NCBI RefSeq assembly: GCF_001412655.1
Contig: NZ_CP012996.1
Span: forward strand, 4,960,001 to 5,024,000
DNA from: Pedobacter sp. PACM 27299
Lineage (GTDB): Bacteria; Bacteroidota; Bacteroidia; Sphingobacteriales; Sphingobacteriaceae
DNA: 64,000 nucleotides
Reading direction: 5' to 3'
The notes below the pieces were generated by a model. The model was given only the letters and a program-made list of their open reading frames with translations. It did not search any database and was not told the origin of the DNA. This document shows positions 17,191-25,793 of this stretch, in pieces. Numbering within the stretch: position 1 is the stretch's first letter; every line of letters begins with the position of its first letter. The translations under genes were made by a program, and so were the position numbers.

Positions 17191-17736
17191 TTACGAATGA
17201 GCAGGTAAAGACTTTGGCGTATATATCTTTTCCTTGATCAGCGCGGCTAATACAGTCAGCTCAGTTTCTTGAAATGTCGAAGTGGCCATCAATAACATTG
17301 GATACGATACCAGGGGATCGGTATAAGAAGGTTGTCGGTAGCTAAAATCTAATACCTGGAAACCAAGACGTTCATAAAACCCGATTCTACGAATGGAATA
17401 TTCATCTTCAGGAGGTTCTACTTCTAGCAGAATCCTGCCTGGAAGCAATGATTTATAATAATTGAGCACGGAAGCGCCATAATTCTTGCCCCTTAACTCC
17501 GCATCAATTGCAAAATGTTCTACAAAATAACTACCGGAGATCTCCCACCAGATGATAAAACCAATATGTCCATCGTCAGTATGAATCAGATCCAAGTGCA
17601 TTTCCTGATCCGTAGAAATTCGTTTGAGTAAGGAATCCCAATCCCTCCGCTCATGCGGAGGGAAGGCATCCTCATATAGTTTTTTTATAAAGGTCAGCGA
17701 GGGATCGCTGGCCGTAGTAATTCGGTGAAACTGCAT
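17191..17736 (-). CDS. GNAT-family N-acetyltransferase
   Basis: 181 residues. Acetyl-CoA-binding motif A is recognisable in VEHFAIDAELRGKNYGASVLNYY (about residues 68-92), with an N-terminal LYEDAFPPHERRDW segment and the later ERLGFQVLDFSYRQPSY strand-loop. The AFPxxERR start matches GNATs of unknown substrate in Bacteroidota. It starts 10 bases after the cysteine desulfurase stop in the leftward direction, so it is probably the last gene of the glmM-desulfurase-GNAT transcript. Confidence 0.82.
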   Translation of the reverse strand: MQFHRITTASDPSLTFIKKLYEDAFPPHERRDWDSLLKRISTDQEMHLDLIHTDDGHIGFIIWWEISGSYFVEHFAIDAELRGKNYGASVLNYYKSLLPGRILLEVEPPEDEYSIRRIGFYERLGFQVLDFSYRQPSYTDPLVSYPMLLMATSTFQETELTVLAALIKEKIYTPKSLPAHS

Positions 17737-17746
17737 GGAAAACTCT

Positions 17747-18901
17747 TTATGCAGTAACGTTCTGACTTACGATTTGTTTGACTTTATCTACTACAATATC
17801 CAGTTCTTCTTTCGTGTTGTATTTACTGAAAGAGAACCTTACAGATGGTCTGTTTGGATCTGCATGAATACCTGTTAACACATGAGATCCGATGTTAGAT
17901 CCTGAAGAACAAGCACTGCCGCCAGAAGCAGAAATGCCGTTGATATCTAGGTTAAACAACAACATGTCAGACATATCCATTGCCGGGAAAGAAACATTCA
18001 ATACCGTGTACAAGCTCTTATCCGCATCTGTCTCGCCATTAAAACTAATATCAGCGATTTCAGTACTCAATCTATTTTTCAAGTAATCTTTTAGACCCTG
18101 AATATGGTTCTGGTGACTTTCCATTTCTGCATACGCCATTTCAAGGGCTTTTGAAAGCCCGATAATTCCGTATACATTTTCTGTACCACCACGCATATTG
18201 CGTTCTTGTGCACCACCATAAATCATCGGAGCTATTTTCACATTGTGGTTTACAAATAGGAAACCAACGCCTTTGGGACCATGTAATTTATGCGCTGAGC
18301 ATACAATAAAGTGCGCTTTTAGCTTTCTCACATCATGCTGGTAATGACCCATCGTCTGAACGGTATCACAATGATAAATGGCATCATACTGCTCGCAGAT
18401 CTCTCCTACGCGCTCAATATCGGTTAGGGTACCCAATTCGTTATTGGCATGCATTAAAGAAACAAATGAACGGCCGTTTTCTTTTAGCAATTGCTCCAAA
18501 TGGTCGTAATCAACATTTCCCTTTGCATCGATATTCACAAAACTCAGCTTGTCAATCACACCTTGTTTCAGCAGCATATCTAAAGTATGTTCTACTGCAT
18601 GGTGTTCAATCTTCGAAGTAATGGCATGCCTGATGTTAAAAGCAGCAATTCCGCAGCGAATAGCGGTATTGTCAGCTTCTGTACCTCCAGAGGTAAAAAA
18701 AACCTCAGCAGGAGTCGCATTTAAGAGACCGGCAACTGTTTTTCTTGCTTTTTCTACCAACGTTCTTACCTCTCTACCCTGAGCATGAATTGCAGATGGA
18801 TTCCCGTAATAATTAGTCATTACATTCACCATCTCCGAAATTACCTCTGGATCCAGAGGCGTTGTTGCCGCATTGTCTAAATAGATCCTGTTTACCTTCA
18901 T
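17747..18901 (-). CDS. Cysteine desulfurase (NifS/IscS type)
   Basis: 384 residues, class V aminotransferase fold. It takes sulfur from cysteine for Fe-S clusters and thio-cofactors. Seen: IYLDNAATTPLDPEV at the start, TSGGTEADNTAIR, the active PLP lysine in FIVCSAHKLHGPKGVGFL, GGAQERNMRGGTENV, and the mobile catalytic-Cys loop ISASGGSACSSGSNIGSHVL near residue 330. Its ATG overlaps the glmM stop by one base (TAATG), so the two are translationally coupled. No iscU or other isc/suf genes adjoin it. Confidence 0.93.
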   Translation of the reverse strand: MKVNRIYLDNAATTPLDPEVISEMVNVMTNYYGNPSAIHAQGREVRTLVEKARKTVAGLLNATPAEVFFTSGGTEADNTAIRCGIAAFNIRHAITSKIEHHAVEHTLDMLLKQGVIDKLSFVNIDAKGNVDYDHLEQLLKENGRSFVSLMHANNELGTLTDIERVGEICEQYDAIYHCDTVQTMGHYQHDVRKLKAHFIVCSAHKLHGPKGVGFLFVNHNVKIAPMIYGGAQERNMRGGTENVYGIIGLSKALEMAYAEMESHQNHIQGLKDYLKNRLSTEIADISFNGETDADKSLYTVLNVSFPAMDMSDMLLFNLDINGISASGGSACSSGSNIGSHVLTGIHADPNRPSVRFSFSKYNTKEELDIVVDKVKQIVSQNVTA

Positions 18902-20289
18902 TAGTTCAATTTTAAAATTTCTTTGATGTCTGATATGATCTTTGAAGCCAGGTTTTCAGCGACTGTCTCGCTGCCTGCTTCGCTATAGATACGAATGATT
19001 GGTTCTGTATTAGACCTACGTAAATGCACCCATTCTTTATCAAATTCTATTTTCAAGCCATCAATAGTGCTGGTAGGCTGATTTTTATATTTCTCCTGAA
19101 CTTTAACCAATAGGGCATCGATATCCATTTCAGGGGTTAATGTAATTTTATTTTTAGAGATATAATAAGCTGGATAGCTGCTTCTCAAAAGAGAAATCGA
19201 CTTACCAAACTTCGCCAAATGCGTTAAGAATAAACCGATGCCTACTAAAGCATCACGGCCATAATGAGATTCCGGATAAATGATACCACCGTTACCTTCA
19301 CCACCGATGATCGCTTTATTTGCTTTCATTTGATTTACTACATTCACCTCTCCTACTGCTGAAGCATGGTATTCCATTCCTGCTTTTTCCGTTACATCTC
19401 TCAATGCTCTGGTGGAAGAAAGATTAGAAACCGTATTTCCAGGTGTGTTTTTAAGCACATAATCCGCCACTGCAACTAAGGTATATTCTTCACCAAACAT
19501 GGCACCATCTTCACATACAAAACATAAACGGTCTACATCTGGATCTACTACTATACCTAAATCAGCATTTTTAGCTTTCACTACTTTAGCGATTTCCGTC
19601 AAGTTTTCTGGCAATGGCTCCGGGTTGTGTGGGAAATGACCATCAGGTGTACAGTACAATTCATAAACCGTTTCTACTCCTAAAGCTTTCAATAATGCAG
19701 GAACAAAAATTCCTCCTGTAGAGTTCACACAGTCGATCGCAATCTTGAAGTTTGCTGCTTTAATAGCAGCAACATCCACTAAAGGTAAGGCCAAAACAGC
19801 ATCTATATGCTTTTGCAGATAGCTGTCATCCTTAGTCACCGTACCCAGATCATCTACCTCAGCGAAGCTAAATTCTGCTTTCTCAGCGATCTCTAAAAGC
19901 TCTTTTCCATCAGCATCGCTGATAAATTCACCTTTATCATTCAATAATTTCAAAGCATTCCATTGTTTTGGATTGTGACTTGCCGTTAAGATGATCCCAC
20001 CACCAGCCTTTTCAAGTGGCACTGCGATTTCTACTGTTGGAGTAGTTGACAAACCCAGGTCAATCACTTCAATGCCTAAGCCCTGAAGGGTACCGATGAC
20101 CAGGTTGTTCACCATTTCACCAGAAATTCTGGCATCACGTCCAACAACAATTTTCTTAATGTTCGTTTTATTGATAATCCATGAGCCGTAAGCTGCTGTA
20201 AATTTAACGATATCAATAGGAGTCAAGCCATTACCGGCGATTCCTCCGATGGTTCCTCTTATTCCGGAGATAGATTTTATTAGTGTCAA
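18901..20289 (-). CDS. glmM: Phosphoglucosamine mutase
   Basis: 462 residues, alpha-D-phosphohexomutase family. It converts glucosamine-6-phosphate to glucosamine-1-phosphate for peptidoglycan and LPS precursors. Seen: SGIRGTIGG at the start, the phosphoserine loop ILTASHNPKQWNALK near residue 103, the metal-binding VDPDVDRLCF near 240, EGNGGIIYPESHYGRDALVG, and the phosphate-binding RRSNTEPIIRIYSEA near the end. The start codon is TTG: the family-typical N-terminus MTLIKSISGIRG begins exactly there and no ATG lies near. A phosphomannomutase role cannot be excluded from sequence alone. Confidence 0.9.
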   Translation of the reverse strand: MTLIKSISGIRGTIGGIAGNGLTPIDIVKFTAAYGSWIINKTNIKKIVVGRDARISGEMVNNLVIGTLQGLGIEVIDLGLSTTPTVEIAVPLEKAGGGIILTASHNPKQWNALKLLNDKGEFISDADGKELLEIAEKAEFSFAEVDDLGTVTKDDSYLQKHIDAVLALPLVDVAAIKAANFKIAIDCVNSTGGIFVPALLKALGVETVYELYCTPDGHFPHNPEPLPENLTEIAKVVKAKNADLGIVVDPDVDRLCFVCEDGAMFGEEYTLVAVADYVLKNTPGNTVSNLSSTRALRDVTEKAGMEYHASAVGEVNVVNQMKANKAIIGGEGNGGIIYPESHYGRDALVGIGLFLTHLAKFGKSISLLRSSYPAYYISKNKITLTPEMDIDALLVKVQEKYKNQPTSTIDGLKIEFDKEWVHLRRSNTEPIIRIYSEAGSETVAENLASKIISDIKEILKLN

Positions 20290-20306
20290 GTTATTCGGTT
20301 TTTTTT

Positions 20307-20314
20307 CAAAAATA
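20307..20314 (-). promoter_or_regulatory. Candidate -7 element for glmM
   Basis: TATTTTTG on the minus strand fits TAnnTTTG, 17 bases before the TTG start. The region is A/T rich, so chance matches are likely. Confidence 0.35.
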
Positions 20315-20404
20315 GGAAAAAAACAACATAAAGCCTGATTTATAGCAGTTCAAATCGTAAAATTAACATCATTAAAATCATGTAGGAAGCTTAAATAATC
20401 CTCA

Positions 20405-20431
20405 TTGTTGCATTTGAAAATACTATATTTG
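20405..20431 (+). promoter_or_regulatory. Candidate promoter of the methyltransferase-PAP2-ZIP operon
   Basis: -7 box TATATTTG (20424-20431), exact match, with TTG at 20405-20407 as a partial -33 box at 16 bases spacing. The ATG is 33 bases downstream. Confidence 0.55.
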
Positions 20432-20464
20432 TGTTTTTCTTAAACATCAACAAAAACGGGCTTT

Positions 20465-21199
20465 ATGCAGCGCAAGTGGTTTCAATATTGGTTCAACTCT
20501 CCCTATTATCATATTTTATATAGTCAACGCAATGATGCTGAAGCAGAATTCTTAATTGATAACCTGTCGGCACACCTGAAACCTGCTGCTGATTCCAGGA
20601 TTCTGGATATTGCCTGCGGACGCGGCAGACATTCCATTTACCTGAACAAAAAAGGTTATGATGTAACCGGAGTTGATCTTTCTGAACAAAGCATCAAATA
20701 TGCGCAGCAATTTGAGCAGAAAAACCTGCATTTTTTCGTGCACGATATGCGTAAGCTGTCATTCATCAATTATTTTGACCTTGCCTTGAACCTGTTCACC
20801 AGTTTCGGTTATTTTGAAACAGAAAAAGAACATGTAAGCGCATTAACCTCATTCAGGAAAAGCCTAAAGCCTGATGGGACCTTGGTGATCGATTATTTCA
20901 ATACTCAAAAGATCATCAAAAACCTGACTCAGCAGGAAACAAAAACAATGGAAGGCATAGAGTTTCACCTTCATAAATTTGTTGCTGATGGCAAGATCAT
21001 CAAACATATCAATTTCGAACACCGCAATAAATCTTTCGCTTTTGAAGAACGTGTACAAGCTTTTCAAAAAGAAGACTTTGAAAGAATGTTATTAAATAGC
21101 GGCTTACAAGTCACGGAAACCTTTGGTAACTATGCTTTAGAGCCCTTTGACGAGGCTAAATCTGACCGTTTGATTTTAATCTGCAAAAAAATATGCTAG
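20465..21199 (+). CDS. Class I SAM-dependent methyltransferase
   Basis: 244 residues. Motif I ILDIACGRGRHSIYLNKKGYDVTGVDLS (about residues 47-75) binds S-adenosylmethionine; FFVHDMRKL and the FDLALNLFTSFGYF motif follow in the order expected for the fold. The N-terminal QRKWFQYWFNSPYYHILYSQR segment is common in a Bacteroidota group of unknown substrate. It overlaps the PAP2 gene by 7 bases, so the two are probably linked in translation. The substrate is unknown; the neighbours suggest a membrane or lipid context only weakly. Confidence 0.85.
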   Translation: MQRKWFQYWFNSPYYHILYSQRNDAEAEFLIDNLSAHLKPAADSRILDIACGRGRHSIYLNKKGYDVTGVDLSEQSIKYAQQFEQKNLHFFVHDMRKLSFINYFDLALNLFTSFGYFETEKEHVSALTSFRKSLKPDGTLVIDYFNTQKIIKNLTQQETKTMEGIEFHLHKFVADGKIIKHINFEHRNKSFAFEERVQAFQKEDFERMLLNSGLQVTETFGNYALEPFDEAKSDRLILICKKIC

Positions 21200-21756
21200 A
21201 AGCCCTGCATCAATTTGACGTAGAACTGTTCCTTAAAGTAAACCGCGATATGGGCAACCCAGTTTTTGACTGGCTACTTCCTTTAATGCGCAATCGTTAT
21301 TTCTGGGTTCCATTATATCTATTTATCATCATTTTTTGTGTAAAAGAGTACAAGAAAAGAGGTTGGTATATCATAGGGATGCTGGCATTCACAGTGGCGA
21401 TGGGTGATTTAATCGCTTCAAGAGTGATCAAGCCATTAGCCGGACGCATCAGGCCTTGTAACGACATCGATTTGGTTGGAGAACTCGTTCGACGTGTGCC
21501 ATGCGGCAGTGGATACAGTTTTCCTTCTGCTCACGCCACCAATCATTTTGCCATGGCCGTTTTCCTGATTTTCGTATTTTACGATAAATGGAAGCCTATT
21601 TTACCGATCGGACTGGCCTGGGCCTTTATCATTTCATTCTCACAAATTTATGTTGGGGTTCACTACCCAATTGACACCATGGTTGGCGCCCTTCTCGGCA
21701 GCCTGATTGGTTTCAGTACTTCAATCATCTACAAAAAAATACAACCACAAGTATAA
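21193..21756 (+). CDS. PAP2-family membrane phosphatase
   Basis: 187 residues with about five membrane spans. Members dephosphorylate lipid phosphates such as undecaprenyl diphosphate or phosphatidylglycerophosphate. The three motifs are present with changes: KPLAGRIRP (motif 1), PSAHATNHF (motif 2, Ala for the usual Gly), and SQIYVGVHYPID (motif 3, Gln for the usual Arg of SRxxxxxHxxxD). Both catalytic histidines remain, so activity is plausible, but the Arg-to-Gln change in the phosphate pocket is worth noting. It overlaps the genes on both sides. Confidence 0.85.
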   Translation: MLEALHQFDVELFLKVNRDMGNPVFDWLLPLMRNRYFWVPLYLFIIIFCVKEYKKRGWYIIGMLAFTVAMGDLIASRVIKPLAGRIRPCNDIDLVGELVRRVPCGSGYSFPSAHATNHFAMAVFLIFVFYDKWKPILPIGLAWAFIISFSQIYVGVHYPIDTMVGALLGSLIGFSTSIIYKKIQPQV

Positions 21757-22487
21757 TGGAAATCTGGAAGTTGCTCATCTTATTCTTTAGCGCCTTTTTA
21801 GGAGGCTCTGCCATTTTTATGGTGAAGAGCGATAAATCGCAGCTGCTGAAGTTAATTCTTTCCTTTAGTGGGGCTTATTTATTCGCCATTACGGTATTAC
21901 ACCTGATTCCAGAAGCATACAGCGGACCAGATCATGCGCAGATTGGGATCTTCATTCTAATTGGTTTCCTTTTTCAAATCCTGTTGGAACAGTTTTCCGA
22001 AGGGGTAGAACATGGCCATATCCATAAACACGGAGATTCAAAAGCATTTCCTTATGGGATCATGATCAGTCTTTGTTTACATGCCTTTCTGGAAGGGATG
22101 CCATTGGCCAAGGATCAGCACAATGCCTTAATTTTTGGCATCTCCTTACACCATATTCCCGCTGCTTTTGCATTGGCCAGTATTTTGATGCAAAGCCATT
22201 TCAAAAGAAACAGCGTGCTTTTTTACATCAGCATTTTTGCAATCATGGCACCACTAGGATTTTATGTAAGTTATGGCTTAAGCAACGGCACTATTGGTGG
22301 TGTTGAAGACTACTTCAACAAGATCATGGGTATTGTAATTGGTATCTTTTTACACATTTCTACGACCATCTTATTTGAGTCAAGTGTAGACCACAAAGTG
22401 AGTAAAAGAAAAATGATTGCGGTATTGTGTGGTGTGGGCATTGCCCTGATTGGTTATTTCATGACCGGCCAAACGCACCAGCATTAA
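21756..22487 (+). CDS. ZIP-family metal transporter
   Basis: 243 residues with about eight membrane spans. ZIP proteins move zinc or other divalent metals into the cytoplasm. Metal-site helices are visible: VLHLIPEAY, LHAFLEGMPLA and the HHIPAAFALASIL helix. A His-rich loop, EGVEHGHIHKHGDSKAF (about residues 84-100), separates spans 3 and 4 as in other ZIPs, and the C-terminus is GQTHQH. The ATG shares one base with the PAP2 stop (TAATG). Confidence 0.87.
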   Translation: MEIWKLLILFFSAFLGGSAIFMVKSDKSQLLKLILSFSGAYLFAITVLHLIPEAYSGPDHAQIGIFILIGFLFQILLEQFSEGVEHGHIHKHGDSKAFPYGIMISLCLHAFLEGMPLAKDQHNALIFGISLHHIPAAFALASILMQSHFKRNSVLFYISIFAIMAPLGFYVSYGLSNGTIGGVEDYFNKIMGIVIGIFLHISTTILFESSVDHKVSKRKMIAVLCGVGIALIGYFMTGQTHQH

Positions 22488-22580
22488 CCTCCTTCAAGCT
22501 AACTATCTTGATGTTTTGCATATTTCGAGGAACTACCTGTCAATAACGTATTCAATAAGTTAGCTGGAAAAATTTTTCAC

Positions 22581-22618
22581 AAAAAAACGCTAAGCTGTTA
22601 ACAGCTCAGCGTTTTTTT
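22581..22618. terminator. Bidirectional terminator between the ZIP and MarR genes
   Basis: AAAAAACGCT..AGCTGTT pairs with AACAGCT..AGCGTTTTTTT, with one small interior mismatch. A-run before and T-run after allow use in both directions by the two convergent transcripts. Confidence 0.88.
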
Positions 22619-22636
22619 GCACAGGAATACCTAGGG

Positions 22637-23095
22637 TTAACCCCTCATTTTATCCAGTAAGTCGTTCAGTAGCTGTGCTTCCTCAGCCGACAAGTTCTTT
22701 GCTGCCAGCGCGGAAAGGTCTACCCCATCGTCCATTTTACGGAGTAAAGTCAATCCTTTTTCCGTGATTAAAATATCAACCGCCCGTTTATCATGGACAT
22801 TCACACCTTTGGCCACCAATTTCTTATGTACCAGACGTTCAGTGATGCGGGAAGCATCACACATCTTATCCAGCATTCTTGATTTCAACAAATTGATCGT
22901 GGAAGGCGCAGGATATTGTCCTCTCAAAATCCTCAAAATATTGAACTGCTGAGGAGTAATCTCATAAGGAGCAATGACCTGTTTAAAATAATCATTGCAC
23001 CAACTGTTGGTAAACACCAAATTCGCAATTGCTTGCTGGTATATATCTTTAAATTTTGTAGCCTTTATTTCTTTCTCCAACTGCATCTCAGTCAT
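22637..23095 (-). CDS. MarR-family transcriptional regulator
   Basis: About 152 residues. Winged-helix core: ITPQQFNILRILRG (helix 2/3), then the recognition helix region STINLLKSRMLDKMCDASRITERLVHKKL and the wing KGVNVHDKRAVDILITEKG. It closes with LSAEEAQLLNDLLDKMRG, typical dimer helices. Several in-frame ATGs exist (23143, 23110, 23095, 23086); 23095 overlaps the upstream DUF5522 stop by 8 bases, while longer forms run into that gene. Ligand and targets are unknown; no transporter or enzyme gene is divergent to it. Confidence 0.85.
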   Translation of the reverse strand: MTEMQLEKEIKATKFKDIYQQAIANLVFTNSWCNDYFKQVIAPYEITPQQFNILRILRGQYPAPSTINLLKSRMLDKMCDASRITERLVHKKLVAKGVNVHDKRAVDILITEKGLTLLRKMDDGVDLSALAAKNLSAEEAQLLNDLLDKMRG

Positions 23096-23261
23096 TCTGT
23101 TTATTCTCATTCCCTTTTCCTGGACTGGTCTTTTTCTTACCAAATCCCCATGGGCAGTGTTTACATTTATTCTTACAGCAATAGCCCCTTTTTAGATGAT
23201 AAGCTTCAGTAAAAACCATTAGCCCATCTTCATTCAAATAATAGTCTATCCCTTCTATCAT
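23088..23261 (-). CDS. DUF5522 family small cysteine-rich protein
   Basis: 57 residues from ATG 23261 (MIEGIDYYLNEDGLMVFTEAYH), ending in a Lys/Asn-rich tail. Four clustered cysteines in YCCKNKCKHCPWGF suggest a bound metal ion or cluster. This matches the DUF5522 family, short proteins of unknown function in Bacteroidota and Proteobacteria. The longer frame from 23297 would overlap the upstream nuclease gene. It lies 1 base after that gene and overlaps marR, so all are probably in one transcript. Confidence 0.8.
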   Translation of the reverse strand: MIEGIDYYLNEDGLMVFTEAYHLKRGYCCKNKCKHCPWGFGKKKTSPGKGNENKQND

Positions 23262-23262
23262 A

Positions 23263-24204
23263 TTATGTAAGCAATTTAACGACCAAACTATTTGCAAAAT
23301 GTTCCTTCAGCTGCTTTCCATCGCCATGATTGGTCCAAACCTCTGTAGGTTTTACCTGATCTATGGTGTAAATGATGTCGTTCCAGTCTGCATGATCAGA
23401 CACATACAGTTGAATTTCACTATTGTTTTGCAAGTGCTTCCAACCCGTAGCGAATACTCTAATTACATTTATAGCTCTAAAATAGCTCCTAAACACCATT
23501 GGAGGAACCATATACACCATATTGGTTGGTGTATTCTTCATCACCTTACGATCGTACATTTCATATTTTCCCATATTTATTCCATTCTGCTCATAAATTT
23601 TCACAAAAGGCATCATACTGTGGTGTACCAGTATCCTTTTTTCCGGACAATGGTCATTCATCAGACTAATCAATCGCTGGCATTTACCTAAGGCATAAGC
23701 GCCTAGCATAATGTTACTCTGCGTTCCATTCAGTTTCAAAATTTCCTCTTCAGCTGCTGGGTGACGGGTATTTGGATCAGCAAAAGTCGTCTCTGTGATG
23801 AGCACGTCTGCGGGTACAAACTCAATGGGCTCACAAGTCTTGTCCGGCTGCAATTTATAATCACCGGTATATAAGTATTTAATGCCTTGATACTCCATTA
23901 AAATCATTGCCGAGCCCAGAATATGTCCGGCAGGAATAAAGCTGATTTTCACGCCATTCAGCGTAAAATCTTCATGATAACCTTTTAAATGAAACTCACC
24001 TCCGGCAAATTTCTTATAACGGTGTTTCATAAACAATGAGGTCGTTTCCGTACAATAAACATGGAGGTTACCTCCGATGGCGTGGTCTCCATGGGCATGG
24101 GAGATCACCGCGTCTTTCACTATTTCCTTTGGATCCAGATAAAAATCACCATATCTACAAAATAAACCAGTTTTTGTAGCAACTATAAAATCATCTAATA
24201 TCAT
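23263..24204 (-). CDS. Metallo-beta-lactamase-fold exonuclease-like protein
   Basis: 313 residues. The zinc motif SHAHGDHAIGG (His36, His38, Asp40, His41) and later FIPAGHILGSAM, YTGDYKLQPDKTC and the C-terminal YVSDHADWNDI mark an MBL fold of the COG1236 (mRNA 3'-processing/ligase-associated exonuclease-like) group. Members act on DNA or RNA ends. No DNA ligase gene is adjacent, unlike the typical ligase-associated exonuclease setting. The start overlaps the coaE stop by one base (TAATG). Confidence 0.8.
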   Translation of the reverse strand: MILDDFIVATKTGLFCRYGDFYLDPKEIVKDAVISHAHGDHAIGGNLHVYCTETTSLFMKHRYKKFAGGEFHLKGYHEDFTLNGVKISFIPAGHILGSAMILMEYQGIKYLYTGDYKLQPDKTCEPIEFVPADVLITETTFADPNTRHPAAEEEILKLNGTQSNIMLGAYALGKCQRLISLMNDHCPEKRILVHHSMMPFVKIYEQNGINMGKYEMYDRKVMKNTPTNMVYMVPPMVFRSYFRAINVIRVFATGWKHLQNNSEIQLYVSDHADWNDIIYTIDQVKPTEVWTNHGDGKQLKEHFANSLVVKLLT

Positions 24205-24800
24205 TAAGGGTTTGTATTTAAGAATTGATGATGTAAAGCCATCACTTGTGTAATTAAAGAATCTGTTTCATTATTGTGGACCAGCATATCCGCCATTGTA
24301 GCTTTCTCTTCGTCAGAGAGCTGTTTATCCATACGTGCCCTCACTTGTTCCTCAGTTACTCCATCGCGCTGCATGACGCGCTGTAATCTGGTTGCTAAGG
24401 GTGCAACCACCAGCACATTAAGGTCGCAAAGCTGATACGAGCCGCTTTCAAAAAGCAAGGCCGCTTCTTTGAGGATATAGGGTACATTCGATGAAATCTG
24501 AGTAGCCCAGGTTTCAAAAGCCCGAAATACGGCCGGATGCACCAATTGGTTGAGCTTTTCCAATTCTGCTGCCTGATTAAAGACAATCCCGGCGATGTGT
24601 TTATTGTTCAATACCCCCTCAGGTGTATAACTTTCTACTCCAAAAGTATCTTTTACCCCTTGAATCAGGATGGGGTCAGTAACCATAATTTGTTTGGCTA
24701 CGGTATCCGCATAAAATACCGGAATGCCCAAGGTTTCAAACACCCGGCATACCGTAGTTTTTCCACTTCCAATCCCACCTGTTATCCCTATTTTTAACAT
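24204..24800 (-). CDS. coaE: Dephospho-CoA kinase
   Basis: 198 residues. The last step of coenzyme A synthesis: phosphorylation of dephospho-CoA. The P-loop is GITGGIGSGKTTVC at residues 5-18; DTVAKQIM, the lid region QRVMQRDGVTEEQVRARM, and the hydrophobic core LKEAALLFESGSYQLCD all fit CoaE. One-base overlaps (TAATG) with the genes on both sides show tight coupling in the leftward operon ybbR-coaE-MBL. Confidence 0.93.
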   Translation of the reverse strand: MLKIGITGGIGSGKTTVCRVFETLGIPVFYADTVAKQIMVTDPILIQGVKDTFGVESYTPEGVLNNKHIAGIVFNQAAELEKLNQLVHPAVFRAFETWATQISSNVPYILKEAALLFESGSYQLCDLNVLVVAPLATRLQRVMQRDGVTEEQVRARMDKQLSDEEKATMADMLVHNNETDSLITQVMALHHQFLNTNP

Positions 24801-25747
24801 TATCTTTCTATAATAAAATCAACTTTAGCAGGTTTAATCTGCACTAGTTTACAATAATCAGGGAAGCGATTCAACCTAACGGTTAACTCATTGTGCTGAA
24901 AAACCTTCCATTCATTCATATCTACTACCGCCTCTATGAACTCTTCATTGATCTGACTGTACTTAGACAGTGCGACCATTAAAGTCACCTTCACCTTTTT
25001 AGGATAGAGTTTTACATTGTAATACTCTTTGTTGTTGATCACCTTTAAAGGCACTTCTATCACTTTTTCTGTAAACTCATCCACCGGTAATTTCACGTCT
25101 ACACTGGTTGGAAAGATGTTTACATTTTTCATCTTATTCTGCACCATTGCTACCCTGGCGACCGTAGAACTCTGGATATCCTCCAACTTCAAAGTATCGG
25201 TATTCCATTCCTTAATCTTAACAATATCTTCTTCCGGACCGGAGATGGTCACATAATCCGGATTTACTTTTATGGCATTCGATAAGCCATACTGTGGTAC
25301 AAATTGAAGGTTGGAAACCAGTTTCACAGGAACTCTTTTTACCCTCCTTTCAGAGAAGTCAAAATACAGCGTATCTGGTTTTACAGAAATGATCTTTTGA
25401 GAAGATTCCAGCTGACGGTTCACATTGAACAGCTGCTCAGAAAACAGCACATAATTCCTATTGTTTAATTGTTCCAGGTTAATGGAAATCGACTGTGGTT
25501 TGATCCTCAATCGGGCAAACAACAGCTGCCATCCCGTTCCTTCCACCTGTAAATCAACCGTATCTGATTGCAGCGGATGAAAGGCCTTCTTTTGAGGAAA
25601 GTTCTTATAGTCGAGTACCGTTTTGGCCGTATAAACATATTTATTGTTCAATGCCATGAACAACCATGCCGCAACAGCCAGGAACAGACAGGTGACCAGC
25701 GCCAGAAAACGCTTTTGCTCTACTTTTGTGAGTTTGATGATGGGCAT
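24800..25747 (-). CDS. YbbR-domain membrane-anchored protein
   Basis: 315 residues from ATG 25747 (MPIIKLTKVEQKR). One N-terminal membrane span (about residues 15-35, LALVTCLFLAVAAWLFMAL) is followed by an extracytoplasmic region with YbbR-like repeats, seen as recurring VxPxxVxI/L segments (SVKPDTLYFDF, VNPDYVTISG, PTSVDVKLP, YPKKVKVTLM). In Firmicutes YbbR (CdaR) regulates the diadenylate cyclase CdaA; no cdaA-like gene is next to it here, so the role is open. An in-frame start at 25792 lies inside the terminator hairpin and is rejected. Confidence 0.8.
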   Translation of the reverse strand: MPIIKLTKVEQKRFLALVTCLFLAVAAWLFMALNNKYVYTAKTVLDYKNFPQKKAFHPLQSDTVDLQVEGTGWQLLFARLRIKPQSISINLEQLNNRNYVLFSEQLFNVNRQLESSQKIISVKPDTLYFDFSERRVKRVPVKLVSNLQFVPQYGLSNAIKVNPDYVTISGPEEDIVKIKEWNTDTLKLEDIQSSTVARVAMVQNKMKNVNIFPTSVDVKLPVDEFTEKVIEVPLKVINNKEYYNVKLYPKKVKVTLMVALSKYSQINEEFIEAVVDMNEWKVFQHNELTVRLNRFPDYCKLVQIKPAKVDFIIER

Positions 25748-25761
25748 ATAGACAAAGTAAT

Positions 25762-25793
25762 CAAATATACTGAAATGCAAAAGCCGCACCAAA
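25762..25793 (-). promoter_or_regulatory. Promoter of ybbR-coaE operon, -33 box inside a terminator loop
   Basis: On the minus strand, TTTG (25790-25793) is followed after 20 bases by TATATTTG (25762-25769), an exact Bacteroidota -33/-7 pair at the expected spacing. The ATG of ybbR is 14 bases further on. The -33 box lies in the loop of the terminator at 25779-25809. Confidence 0.7.
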
